A stretch of 64,000 nucleotides of DNA. Source: Epiperipatus broadwayi. Its lineage: Eukaryota > Onychophora > Udeonychophora > Euonychophora > Peripatidae. The stretch is from positions 62,001 through 126,000 of the forward strand of contig JAQFVV010013386.1 in NCBI GenBank assembly GCA_028023455.1. The letters are read 5' to 3'. A model generated the notes under the pieces. That model was not told where the DNA came from, searched no databases, and saw only the letters and a program-made list of their open reading frames with translations. A program made the position numbers and the translations under genes. How positions within the stretch are numbered: position 1 is the stretch's first letter; every line of letters begins with the position of its first letter. Positions 11,155 through 22,520 of this stretch are shown here, piece by piece.

Positions 11155-12665
11155 TGGTGCTGATTGAGAATGCGCTCACCACCATTTTGAATTCTAAGAA
11201 CCACCGCAGACATATCTAAGTGATAAATGACATCGAATAATCTACACGAGGTCGCTTGGATGTGTCAGAAGTGGTTTTGGGTGATCCTTAGAATTCAAAA
11301 TAGTACTGAGTGCAGTCTAAAGACTAATAGCTTATAACTTCTAAAATATAAATTTCATTATAATAATGATGGTGCAAAGCATTGAAGTATGCAGGGAGAT
11401 GGAAGGATGTTTTTGACAATATAAAGTATCATCCAAAAAATGCAGAAGTCTGATCAAATCAAGCTTGTCATTTCAAAATATTAAAAGTTTATAACTTCTA
11501 AAATACAAATTTTATTACAACATATGCCCATAGCCATAAGAAATAAAGCATATTAATTTTACAATTAATCGGATTTTTTCTTATCAGAAAGAAACTGATG
11601 TTGCATGCTTCCTTTATTCCGTGTAGTTGGAAAAAAAATAGAGATAAGAAAAAATAAGCATTGTTCATATTTGATCTCGCGACATGTATATAGGATATAC
11701 ACTTGGTCACGTGAGGTCCTTATGGACTCTTGAAATTGATACAAATCTATATATCTATTTACATAATTTTCTATTTATTAACATAAAAGTGACTTTTACC
11801 ATCAATAAATGAACATGAAAACATGTTTAAAAAATATTTACAGATTTTAATAAATTTGTTAATTATTTCAAATGTAAAGAGGTATTGGGTTTTAAATAAG
11901 ATAAACATTAACCTTTTCACCATTGGTAGAAAACATTAACGTCTTTGAGAAATTTAATGAATAAATCTCTCTTATTTTGATTCTTTTTATTCATTGACCA
12001 GAAAATAATGACATGGGAGAAATGAAGCACATAACATTAGTCGCTTTGTTAAGAAAAAAATCTGATTTATTACTTTTTTTTTAATTATAAAATTAATATT
12101 CTTTACTTTAGACAATTATTCTTTCGACTAATGTTAAGATAAAATGCGATTTATTATTAATTGTAGAATTAATATTCTTTGGTAGTTGTTTCTACATTTA
12201 TTCAACATTTTACGTTATTTCAACATGTGATTAGAGGTCTATATTGTAACAAAATTCGTATTTTAGAAGTTATAAGGTTTTAGTATTTCAAAATTATAAT
12301 CTTGGTTTGATCAATTTTATGTTTATTGAACATGTAGTTTTTTAATTAATATACATGTCCATTATTTTTTTTCATTTACTTTTTCTGTTTAAGTATTTAA
12401 AATTTTTATTTTAGAAATTGTAAGCTTTTAGTATTTCAAAATCTATTTGCTTCTCCCATTTTTTATATTCTGTATATTTTAGACACGTGATTTGATCAAG
12501 CATAGTTGTATGAAATTTGCACTTTCATTTTTTAATTATTAATTTAAATTGTGATTTTGTAACAAATGCTCATAACGTGTCATTTTCGTTTGGATGTGTC
12601 AGCAGTGATTTAAGGCAGTCCTTAGAATTCAAAATGGCCATGAGCGCAATCTAAATCAGTATCCA
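11155..12665. mobile_element. long inverted-repeat element, copy 1 (about 1.5 kb)
   Basis: The left end (TGCTGATTGAGAATGCGCTC at 11159) and the complement of the right end (ACTGATTTAGATTGCGCTCA, from 12661 back) share about 90 bp including CCATTTTGAATTCTAAG. Inner segments are also mirrored: TATAACTTCTAAAATACAAA near 11490 against TTTGTATTTTAGAAGTTATA-like sequence near 12255. A smaller palindrome of about 165 bp (11156-11325) is nested at the left end. Related to the element at 48130-49040. No transposase is seen. It lies in the intron between exons 2 and 3 of the host gene. Confidence 0.65.
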
Positions 12666-12889
12666 TTTTTTTCTCTTTATGATTATATTGTCTTCTAATA
12701 ATTATAGAACTTTTTTATATGATATAAAGTTAAATAAATAAATGCAAAATATTAAACAGTCAAATTATATATACACACACATGGATATGTATATGTATAT
12801 ATATTATATATAATAATAATAAAAGCAAAATGAAATAAAATAAAACATTTAATAAGCTGTAGACTATTTTTTTATGAAGCTATGAAACT

Positions 12890-14950
12890 CATATCTTTTT
12901 ATTAAAACACTCTTTTTTTCCCCAAGGACTTAGATATATTTCCTTGGTTAATTTCATTTATTATATTTTTAGGTTATTTATGACCTGATTAAGGTGTTTA
13001 TAGTTGTTAACTTTTTCTAATTTATTATTGTCAATCTTTCTCTTTTCTGAAAAGCCATTGAATATTATTAAATCTTTTATGCATTTATTTTACTTTTATT
13101 TTTTTGCTTTTATCAGATAACATTTTATGATCTGAAGTGTAATATACAAAAACAATCATATCACTTGCAAAATCTAGATGACTAAAATAGTCTTCATTTA
13201 CTTTTAATCCCTTAGCTTTTCATTTTAGTCCATAAAATACTTATAAAATTGCTGTAAAAAGTTTTGGAGAAAAATGGAATTGCTCTGTCATATATCCTCA
13301 ATATTAATTTTATTAGCATCACTGTGCAATCTTGCAGTTTGATAAATATTCTTTAGAATTTGATAGTAGTAAGTATATGTTTTAATATTCCAAAACTTTA
13401 ATCACTGCTGAAATAATCTGTGAATGCAAAGCAAAATAGGAATTTATATTTATTGTTCTTTTTTAAAACTTTTTTATAAATATTTTGATATGATCCTGTG
13501 CATTATAATGAGGTTATTTCGAGCTTATTTTTTGCTTTGTTTGATTAGTTTATATATAGTGTTCTCTGTAGATGAGTTGCAATGGTCTTAGTAAAGATCT
13601 TATATAGAATTGATAGAAAGTATGATTTTCATGATCTTTTTCATCTTTTTTATATGTAAATATCATTGTTGCATTTGCTCAATCATTTGGTATATCTTTA
13701 TCATTTAGACATTTGGTATATAGCTTTATCAACAATTGTTCTATTTCTTTACTAACATTTTTTAAAACATAGTATTGTATCTTTCCTTTTTTTTTTTTCT
13801 TGAGTTTTTTCCTTTTTCCATAGATTTAATTAGATATATCACCTCTTTATTTAAAATGTTTAGACTTTAAAAAAATGTCATAACTATAGAAGCTTTTTTT
13901 TTTTTTTCATATTACTATATAAATAATGTAATGTTTTGTAGAATTCTTCTGCATATTTCATAATATTGTTCCTTCTTTTTAGTAATTACACTTTTTTAAA
14001 AAAACCAAATCAATTTTATCCATTACCAAGATGTTTTATATTTGTATGACTTTTGTTCTTATTTAAATATAGTTTTTTTTTTGCCATTTCATAATTATAT
14101 TTTCTTAACAACATCATTAACTTTTTTTTTGTACCATTTTAACAAAATTCCTTCTTGTGTTCATATATTGATTTGTCTTAGTTGAAAATTTATTAGTAAA
14201 TTGCTTCTTTTATTTTGTTCTCACTATCTGTGCAGCAGTTCCTACTAGAGCATCACTTATCTTATTAATATCATTTAAATATGAGTCATTTTCAAAATGA
14301 TTTGCAGATTCCAGTTTCAATTCAGTGGATTACTTTTGAGAGTTAGAGATATCAGCTGTTATTATTGTCTTTCCAGATTTGCATTAACATACATCTTACA
14401 TCTCATAAATAATTGATTACTTATTGTGTTAAATCTCTTAATTTTATTATAACCTTGAAATGCATATTTTCTATTAGATAAAATATTAATCAAATTCCAT
14501 TATTTGAATACTTCCATATTCAAATTCTAAAAATGTATCCCCTTTCTCCTTTTAGGCTTTATAACCAAATCTATTCACAGCATTTTCATTTGTTTTCCAA
14601 TTCTATTATTAAAAATGTAGTATGATAATATTAAAAATGTTTTTTATTCTGATCAAAACATTCTGTACTCTATATAAAAACTCATTATTTCTTCATCACA
14701 ATGAGAAATTTTGGGGTCATAAAATTGAATTATTTATATTTGATATTTTCTATTAAATTGAATAACTAATCATTCTGTCTGATATATTACCAATCTCTGC
14801 AATGTTGTTCTTTTACCTTTTATCTATAATGAATCCTATTCTATTTGTACTTTCATTATGTGTCTTTATAGTAAAATACTTGTCCATTTATCAAGTTATT
14901 TGTCTCATCATCTTCTATTTTCATAAAGTCCAACAATGTTCTTCTAATTC
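12890..14950 (-). pseudogene. LINE ORF2 remnant
   Basis: On the minus strand the region 13330-13120 parallels the RT of the LINE at 7200-7550 (LDFASDMIVFV in place of the FADD box, then a Lys-rich thumb). Sequence up to about 14640 is colinear with the LINE pieces at 34390-34786 and 39350-39600, for example the TTTAGTAATTACACTTTT stretch near 13980. The copy is heavily mutated, with no long open frame. The 5' (high-coordinate) limit is uncertain. Confidence 0.6.
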
Positions 14951-15716
14951 ATGCTGTATTTATTTATTTAAAATTACCCAATGACAGCCTAGATACATAA
15001 ATGTATACATATTATTTATATCATTATATAACAAAGTCTTAATTATACAAATTCTAATTATATAATATTTAATATGAACAATAAAATGATTTCTGATTTT
15101 AGTGCAAATCAAAATTCTGAATACTATGAGTTTTTATTCTGAATTGTGCTAAAATATTACAGGTTAAGACAATTCAGTCTAACCTGCTAAAATAAAATAC
15201 AAATGCTTTTTAAAACAACAAAAATTATTTATTAAAAAGTTCAAACAATTTTTTTTTTTGATAATATAAATAAAATAACTTATTTTGAGTTATTTTTATA
15301 AAATTTAATATCTTTTTTGCTTAGTTTAATAAATTTAAATTGAAAAACTAATATTGTATCTAACTTATTAAATAAAAGGCACATTTTTTTGCATGTTTTG
15401 TTTGGGATTTGTCATTCTTATGTATTATAATAACTAAAGATAGCACATATTTTACTCAAGATTTATTTTTCATAATAATTTGATCATTACAGTATATGTA
15501 GTAAATTTGTTATTAGTCCATATTACATATATAAAATGTGTTAAATTTATTATTAAGCATGGTTTCAGCTTCTGTAAATATAATCACTACCATTTATAAT
15601 GTTATAATTGTTTTATAGTGCTGAACATATGCTTTTATAAGGAAATTCTACATAGCATGTGTGAGTGTATATAGATACCAATCATTAAAAGCCAGTCAAC
15701 ATTTAGACAATACCAA
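14951..15716 (+). other. intronic AT-rich sequence
   Basis: Part of the intron between host exons 2 and 3. Nothing beyond AT-rich low-complexity sequence was recognised. Confidence 0.45.
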
Positions 15717-15809
15717 TAACAATCAGCAATTTCAAACTGTTGTCAAGGCAACCTCCTTTTAACAATAAAGGGAGTTGCCTTGATAATAGTCTGAAATTGT
15801 TGATTGTTA
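15717..15809. repeat. hairpin-forming inverted repeat
   Basis: Arms at 15717-15760 and 15767-15809 are about 43 bp each (TAACAATCAGCAATTTCAAA then GTTGTCAAGGCAACCTCC) with a 6 bp loop and few mismatches. It sits only about 120 bp before the exon 3 acceptor. It is probably a small foldback element; a role in splicing is possible but not shown. Confidence 0.8.
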
Positions 15810-15930
15810 ATGATTACTTACAAACCCATTTAGCCTCGAGTATTATTACACTTATATACACCAATTTATGATCAATATTTTTTTTTTTAAGATTGTTATA
15901 TGTGGATAATTATGTATTTTTTTTTAATAG

Positions 15931-16024
15931 ATTGCTAGTGATCAAAAGCAGAAAAATAATTATCCAGACTCTCCAGTTTTTAATCCTGCACAAAAATCAC
16001 TTTATACATTAGGGAGCATATTAG
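15931..16024 (+). CDS. host gene exon 3 of 4 in window
   Basis: Acceptor ATGTATTTTTTTTTAATAG before 15931 and donor TTAG|GTAATT after 16024. The exon is 94 nt, phase 0 to 1. It encodes IASDQKQKNNYPDSPVFNPA followed by QKSLYTLGSIL and the first base of the next codon. Both alternative frames hit stops. The SPVFNP and SLYTLGSIL parts are less charged and look like a linker plus a short hydrophobic helix. The phase-1 donor matches only the phase-1 acceptor at 41684, which strongly supports the 25.7 kb intron between them. Confidence 0.75.
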
Positions 16025-19000
16025 GTAATTACAATTAAATCTACACTTAAAAAAAAAGTATTTATATAAAATGACATAGTTATATGGATGTAATGTCATC
16101 AAATTACAATTATATAATTATTTAATATTCAAAAGAGTCTTTGCTTCATTTTTAATCAAATAGAGTGCATTAATATACCTTATATCATATGATTCTAAGT
16201 ATATATATTTATATTCACTAATACAAAGTATATGTATGTGCTTTGAGTATGAATACCTAAATAAAATCTGTAACTGCTAAACTACAATTGCATATTTTTC
16301 TCTTAGTAATTTCTATCCACTTTATAGATTTCCTCCTCCTACAAGAAACTTTTCAAAAGTGAATCATCTATCTTTTTATTGCATTCTTTTTTTCTTGATA
16401 ATTTAAATAATAATATCATTTTTCATGTATTTTCATGTAAAAAATATTATTGCATGGTTTGGTGCAGTGATACAGCAGCAGATTGGAATATAATGTCTGT
16501 GGATTAGCTCTACCATATCTAGTGCTTAAATTTTTGCTGAATTCCCAAATAATAACATACTTTATTATTTATTCTGAAGTTGTGCCCAATAATAAAATCA
16601 AATTAATGATATATTCCAAGATTGAAATGACCTTGTGGTTTAATAGTAAAGCATCTTCCTCATTATACAAATAAGTTGGATTTGAACCTGAGGTAGATAA
16701 GATTTTGAAAAAATTTCAGATTCCAAACAGGCTTAGTCTATGGAAATCTACTTAGCCATCCAGAATTGATTGATAAATAAGTATATAATTATTCTTAGCT
16801 AGAATTTGAAATGAGAATAGAATATCTTTAAATGCTCATAACTTATCATTGGGCAAGCCTTGGGAATAATGTCTTTGCTTTGGGTTTTTTTGGAAAGCTT
16901 TTGGAAAATCCTTTATTCTGCAGTCGTCTATTTAAAAGGTCATTTTATTTTATATTTATAATTTAGAATGAATGTAATAAGACAGCTGTTCTTATCTTTT
17001 CAAAGTCTCTAGCTTGCGCTTTGATTTGAGAGTTTCTTGCATACTCTATATAACATTGTAAAACTAGTAATATGATTAACAGCATAAAATCTGCAAAAAA
17101 AAATTTTATATTCAATTTTTTACATAAAAAAATAAACAGTTTGATAGTATTGTATATTTGAAAAACTAATGTAACAAATGATTAGTTAATTAATAATATT
17201 TTAAAAAGTTTTTTTTTTTATTGTTTTAATTAAAATCTGTACTTGAATAAATTCATACACAATACTAAGAGTTTTGGTTAACAGTATTCATCCAATCTAT
17301 TTCTAATAGTACAATTTTAATACATTTCAATTATTGTTAATATCATATATAAAATTTAAAGTTTGTTAAATTCAATGTTGTGCAAGTGGTTTTCATGAAG
17401 ACTAGTGTCATCCATGAACTCTTTGAAACTGGAAAATTTTTAAATGGGTTGAGATAGTTTAAAGTATATATGCTATACTTGTATTTAAATATTAAAATGT
17501 ATTAATAATTTTGATTTGTAAGAAGATAATGGTAATACGCCTGTATGTGTGCATATATGTTTTTTGACATTGAATTAATAATGTCTTGTCAAACTATAAT
17601 ATTATTTTCTAGCATCAAAAATGAATTTTCGCATTGCAAATCTGATGGAGTATAAGGAGTAAATTATTATATGAATATGATTTAAATTAGTGAGAGTTTT
17701 TATTAAACTCTTTTACAGTTTTTCAATATGTGTAAAGAAGGACTCTTTTTCATCATTAGCATTATTCACAAATATAGTCTTAATTTATGGAAGAAATCAT
17801 TATTCTAAGAAACTTTTTGTCAGAATTGCATTTTAAAATAAGTTAAATACAAATTATAGTTATGACCATGACTCTTCTCTATTTTATAAGGATTTTAATG
17901 TTTCAATATTGCTAATAACTAATTCGTTTGTGTATAAATCTTTTTTCAAGTTTGCATAAGATACAAGTAAATTACTTGTTTATTAACTTATTGACTTTGA
18001 TATCGAAGCCAATTTGTCATTCAATTTTTTTTAATAGAAATATGAGTATACAAAGTACAAGCTTTAATAGTTTAATGGCTGGTAAATATTAATTGCTTTG
18101 TATTAATTGAGAGGATTAACTTCATATATATATAGTTTTGTTATATTTGTTCTGGAAGATATTGATTTCAGAGCACATTGCTTCAATACTCTTATTGTAA
18201 TTGCAAACATTCTACATTATATATAGAATTTTCTATAAGAGAAAATATTGAAGTGGGGAAGGATGTACAACCAGAATACTGACTAATTCAGAAAATTATA
18301 TGAATTAGTTTTCAAAGAGAATTTCATCTTTTTTAGAATATTTAGAATATTGTAATCATTTATCTAAATTTGAAGAGATTGAGGGGTGGGGGAGATAAAA
18401 ATAGTACTTTAAACATATATAATAATTGAATGGTTGTTGCTCAAGTGGTTATGTGACCCTTGACTATTGAAAATGGCAGATAAAATGTTGATCCAGAGAC
18501 CTTTAGTTTTTAAGTTAATCAATCTACTACCATTGTACTAAATCATGTAGGGCCTTTAAATGTGATTAATTGATAGTAACATGATCGATACATTTTATTA
18601 TTATATATGAATTGTTGAATTTGATTATGAATATGCAAATATATATCCATGCTCTTAACTTGGGTTTAAATCTTGCGCAGGAAAAATTTGATAATCTTTT
18701 CAAGTTTCAATCAAGTTGAGATGTTTTTTTTTTAGGTAAATTGAATTATAGAATTGTCTATTTATTATTAGAAGTGTATGAATATTTAGCTATTCTTAAA
18801 CGGTCAAACAAGATAGAAAATTGTTCAAATTTTCATCACATTATTAATTTAGCAAGCCTTGTAATTTTCTTTTATTGTTCCTTTATGGGAGATGTCAAAA
18901 GGGCCTTTCATCTATAATTGACTATGCATTAACGGTTTTATTTTTTTAAAGTGATATGAATGTATTTTTTGTATATATTGTAATGGAATGAGGTAATATG

Positions 19001-19154
19001 GGTGGACTTGGAATTAATGAATTGGGGGATGGAAAATCAAGTCAAATGGACAAAATTTAAAATTAATTATTAAGTATCTGAAATTGAATAAAGTATGATA
19101 TTAAAGTAAGATAATGATATTTAAGAAATGTTTAATATCACAAAAAATATAAGT
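16025..19154 (+). other. start of the 25.7 kb last intron, AT-rich
   Basis: AT-rich intronic DNA with scattered (TA) tracts. Apart from the SINE-like element at 16620-16763, no feature can be supported. Confidence 0.45.
16620..16763 (-). repeat. tRNA-derived SINE-like element
   Basis: On the minus strand, TGGCTAAGTAG (16759-16749) fits the RNA polymerase III A box, TRGCNNAGYRG. About 60 bp downstream, GGTTCAAATCC (16688-16678) fits the B box, GGTTCRANNCC. The sequence between does not fold into a full tRNA cloverleaf, so a SINE head is more likely than a tRNA gene. A similar GTGGCTAAGTAGATTT occurs reversed near 3460-3475. Confidence 0.42.
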
Positions 19155-21542
19155 AATGTTATATATTAAGGAGAGCATGAGATCATAAGAGATCTCTGAG
19201 AGATCAGCCCAGTTATTTTTCAGAGCAACTAAAAGTAACTTTAATTCATACATCAACTAGCATGATCAATAAGTATAAGTACTACTCAAAAGAAATAACC
19301 ATTTATCATCATGAATGATCAATAATCAAATAAATCAACAGTCAATCTTGTGACTGATCTGAAATAGGTCTACTGTAGACCAGGCCAACTGTTTAGCCTT
19401 TGCCAGCTTGGAGTAATTATTAAAATATTAATTTGAATATACCAACTTAAGTGCTAAATCATCAGAATTTATAATCATAAAAGCAATAATGCTGAGATAT
19501 TAAAACATGCTGATCATCAGCAATGCTCTGGCCATTACTGACCAACTATAAACTTAATTTCTAGAATAAGACTAAAATAAAATGTAATGCAGGGGTTTTA
19601 AAGAATAATCTTATGTGCCAACCAGAATATATCAATCATATTGGATGCCCTTAAGCACTAATATACATCCACATTTGTATATCAAACCATTATGCATGAA
19701 TCTATTTCATAAGAACATAAGCTCTATAACTGTTATGGTGATCAAGAAATGATGATTTATATAATATTCTATAATTATTTACAATTAAGTCACTGGAATA
19801 ATTTTAGCAATTGAATATAAGTTTAATAACAATACAAAAAAAATGAAATTAAGATCCCTTGAATATGATTATACATATAAATTAGGCCTTCTGATTTTGA
19901 TTAATATACAAATTAAAAATTATTACATTATGGTTTACATGCTTAATACAAAATTCAAATTATTACATTGATTTACATATATGCTTCGATAGTTTAACAT
20001 AAAAGGCATATATATCTGCATAGATGTTCATTTTAAACATTACATGAATATATTTCAATTGACATTTAAAATACAATAAGATTATCTTTAAATGATAAAA
20101 ATATCTCATACCATGTTATATATATATCATCGCACCAATATGTGGTATAATTTATTATTTAATATAAAATATTTGAATTGTCATAGTCTATAAATGAAAT
20201 TCAGTTTTATACATATTTAATAACATTTAACATACATGTGTGTGCGTATTGAATTGCAGGCACACGCTGATGTCTATAACATATTTCAATTTTATCAAAA
20301 TAAAATCATTAATTTTATAATATGTAATTAATTCTTGATTTAACATATATGTTGTGCACATAGGAATGTATGTGCACATTGACATTTGTATTACATATTT
20401 TAATTTATCACAATAATATTATATTTTTATAATTAATTCGATATTGAAAATATATAAAAAAAATATGAATCATGTTATTTAATTATTTGACGGTCCATAA
20501 TAAAAGTTTTCTTTTAATAATATGCCTTCAACTAGCAAATTTAAACAATTATTATATATCTCATTTTTAGAACATTTTAAAATGAATTATTAAAAAAACA
20601 ATTAAAATTTCATTCACATTATATATAATGCCACTCACCATTGTATATAACATTTATCTGTGCTTCTCTGCATATAGATACATCAGCATAATATACCAGT
20701 TCTTCAAGCTTTCTCTTGGTAAGCTTGGTTTTTGGTCCATCGGGAAAGAATGTCCAGGATTGTCTCATCAGGAAAATATAATTCAAGTATTATCATTATC
20801 AGGGAAAAGTATAATTCAGATATGGTTGGCATTTTTTTGGTTCCATATACCTTAGATCAGCAAACTGTCTTGTCTACATTTAAGACTATAGAAACAGAGA
20901 AGTGGGGGTACCTTCTATATGCATCTAAACTCCCATATAGTGAATCAGCAGCAATTGTCTCCTTCTGTCTTGATTTTAGCTACTTCTTATCCATGGTCAG
21001 TCCACAGAAACATTTGCTACTCACTAAAACCAATTGCTGCAAACTTCAACAATCTGCAACAAAATATTATAATCAACTTGGCAGCTGGCCAATTTGGCCA
21101 ACACTTCTCAAAAATATTAAAACCAAACAATTGATATTTTTATCAATCCTTTTTATGAGTCATCTGATGTGATAAAAATGCTTTAATTGAAAACAGTTTT
21201 TCTGTCTAATCCTTATTTAGATTAAAAACAATTTTATGCAAACGTTACTTTTAGATTTCTACTAAAGTGTCATCTACAATTATTTTTACTCAGATAGAGA
21301 ATTGTGCATAAGCATTAATTAAAAGATTTTTCAAAAATAAATCATGCTTGTTTTTAAATTCAAAATCAGAATACAATATTAATTTATTTGTCAGACCTTT
21401 TTAAATGTTTATTTGTAATAAAATTTTATTTTAAATCTAGTTATTAAACCCTTTACAGTTATTATTTCCAACGAATGTAGAAAATATCTACAAAATTTTT
21501 TGTCTGTTTATTTCTACTTTTCTTTTACTTTATATATATATA
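19155..21542 (+). repeat. dispersed repeat family B, copy 1 (about 2.4 kb)
   Basis: Colinear with 42312-44725 and 45493-47805. Landmarks are CAATCTTGTGA followed by GAAATAGGTCTACTGTAGAC (about 19340-19380), TGGCCATTACTGACCAACTA (about 19530), ATAAATTAGGCCTTCTGATT (19877) and TTTATTTCTACTTTTCTTT near 21508, ending in a (TA) run. Open frames here, including one of 146 codons at 20732-21172, are not kept in the other copies, so the family looks non-coding. Copy 1 ends where a Tigger-like element inserted into its terminal TA run. Confidence 0.7.
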
Positions 21543-22520
21543 CACCTGGGTCTCGTTTTACGCGATAGATAGGTTCCTCAGAAAACACGCGCAAACGAAA
21601 TCGCACAAAAATAGACGTAACTTACATTGAAGAAGGGGGGATGCGGTCTGTGATTTTTCAAAATTCGCGCAAAAAAAAAAATAAGGAAATAAAATATGCC
21701 TAATAAAAAATTTCAAATTTGAAAAAAAATGATACAAGACAAACTTTTTTTGACTATAATATTTAATTTTATTCAAAGTAATATATTTTTATGCATAATT
21801 TACAGTACGGTAATTTACATTTTTTTATACACGTTTTAATTATTATCGCTATTTGCCAAAACACACATTCGTTTGCACTCTCATGTTGTGTTAATGTTTT
21901 TCTGTTGACAACGTAATTAGTAATTAATCTTTGAGACGATGATTTTATTAATTGTTTATGAACTTAGACTTATGATAATAAAAAGACATTTATTCACAAC
22001 TGCTGGGAAAAATTTAATTAAAACTAACAACTAAAAATTAAATTCTTATTTTTGTCTTTAATTTTTTAATTTTCAATTCTGTTTAAAAATCAAATTTCGT
22101 TTCACTGCTTATTACTCATCTTTTAAAAATAAACTTGCGGACATTATTTGATTAAATGTTCTTTTTTAAAAAGCAAAAACAGAATGTGATTTAAAATGCA
22201 AAATTAACACGCACAATGTTTGAACAAATTTACATTATAATCTTGTAAAATTTAATGTGTGTATACATAAAATGTGGAAATCATGATTTTAATTTCATTA
22301 TTGCATAAAATTTTACTATTATAAAGCACTGAAAACATGGAAATTACTAAGTTGAAAGTCAAAATTCCAGTAATGTGCTATTACTTTCAATATAACGTAA
22401 GTGCGCGAAATTTATTATTTAAAGTAATAGCGCAATATCGGAGTTCGACTTCCGGTGAAACACGAATCGCGCAACTTCAAAATCGTGTTAAATAAGTCCG
22501 CGTAAAAAGAGACCCAGGTG
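21543..22520. mobile_element. Tigger/pogo-like DNA element, 978 bp, non-coding
   Basis: The terminal inverted repeats are CACCTGGGTCTCGTTTTACG and its near-perfect complement at the right end (CGTAAAAAGAGACCCAGGTG, 22501-22520). Both ends abut TA, the target duplication of Tc1/mariner and pogo elements. The continuing subterminal text (GTTCCTCAGAAAA, GCGCAAACGAAATCGC) recalls the Tigger-type ends that carry a CTCGTTTTA-GCG pattern; that assignment is by resemblance. No transposase is visible inside. It inserted in the TA run ending family B copy 1. Confidence 0.78.

Noticed and set aside
20732-21172. 146-codon plus-strand open frame
   Set aside because: It lies inside family B copy 1, and the same region in copies 2 and 3 is broken by stops and indels. 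No domain is visible.
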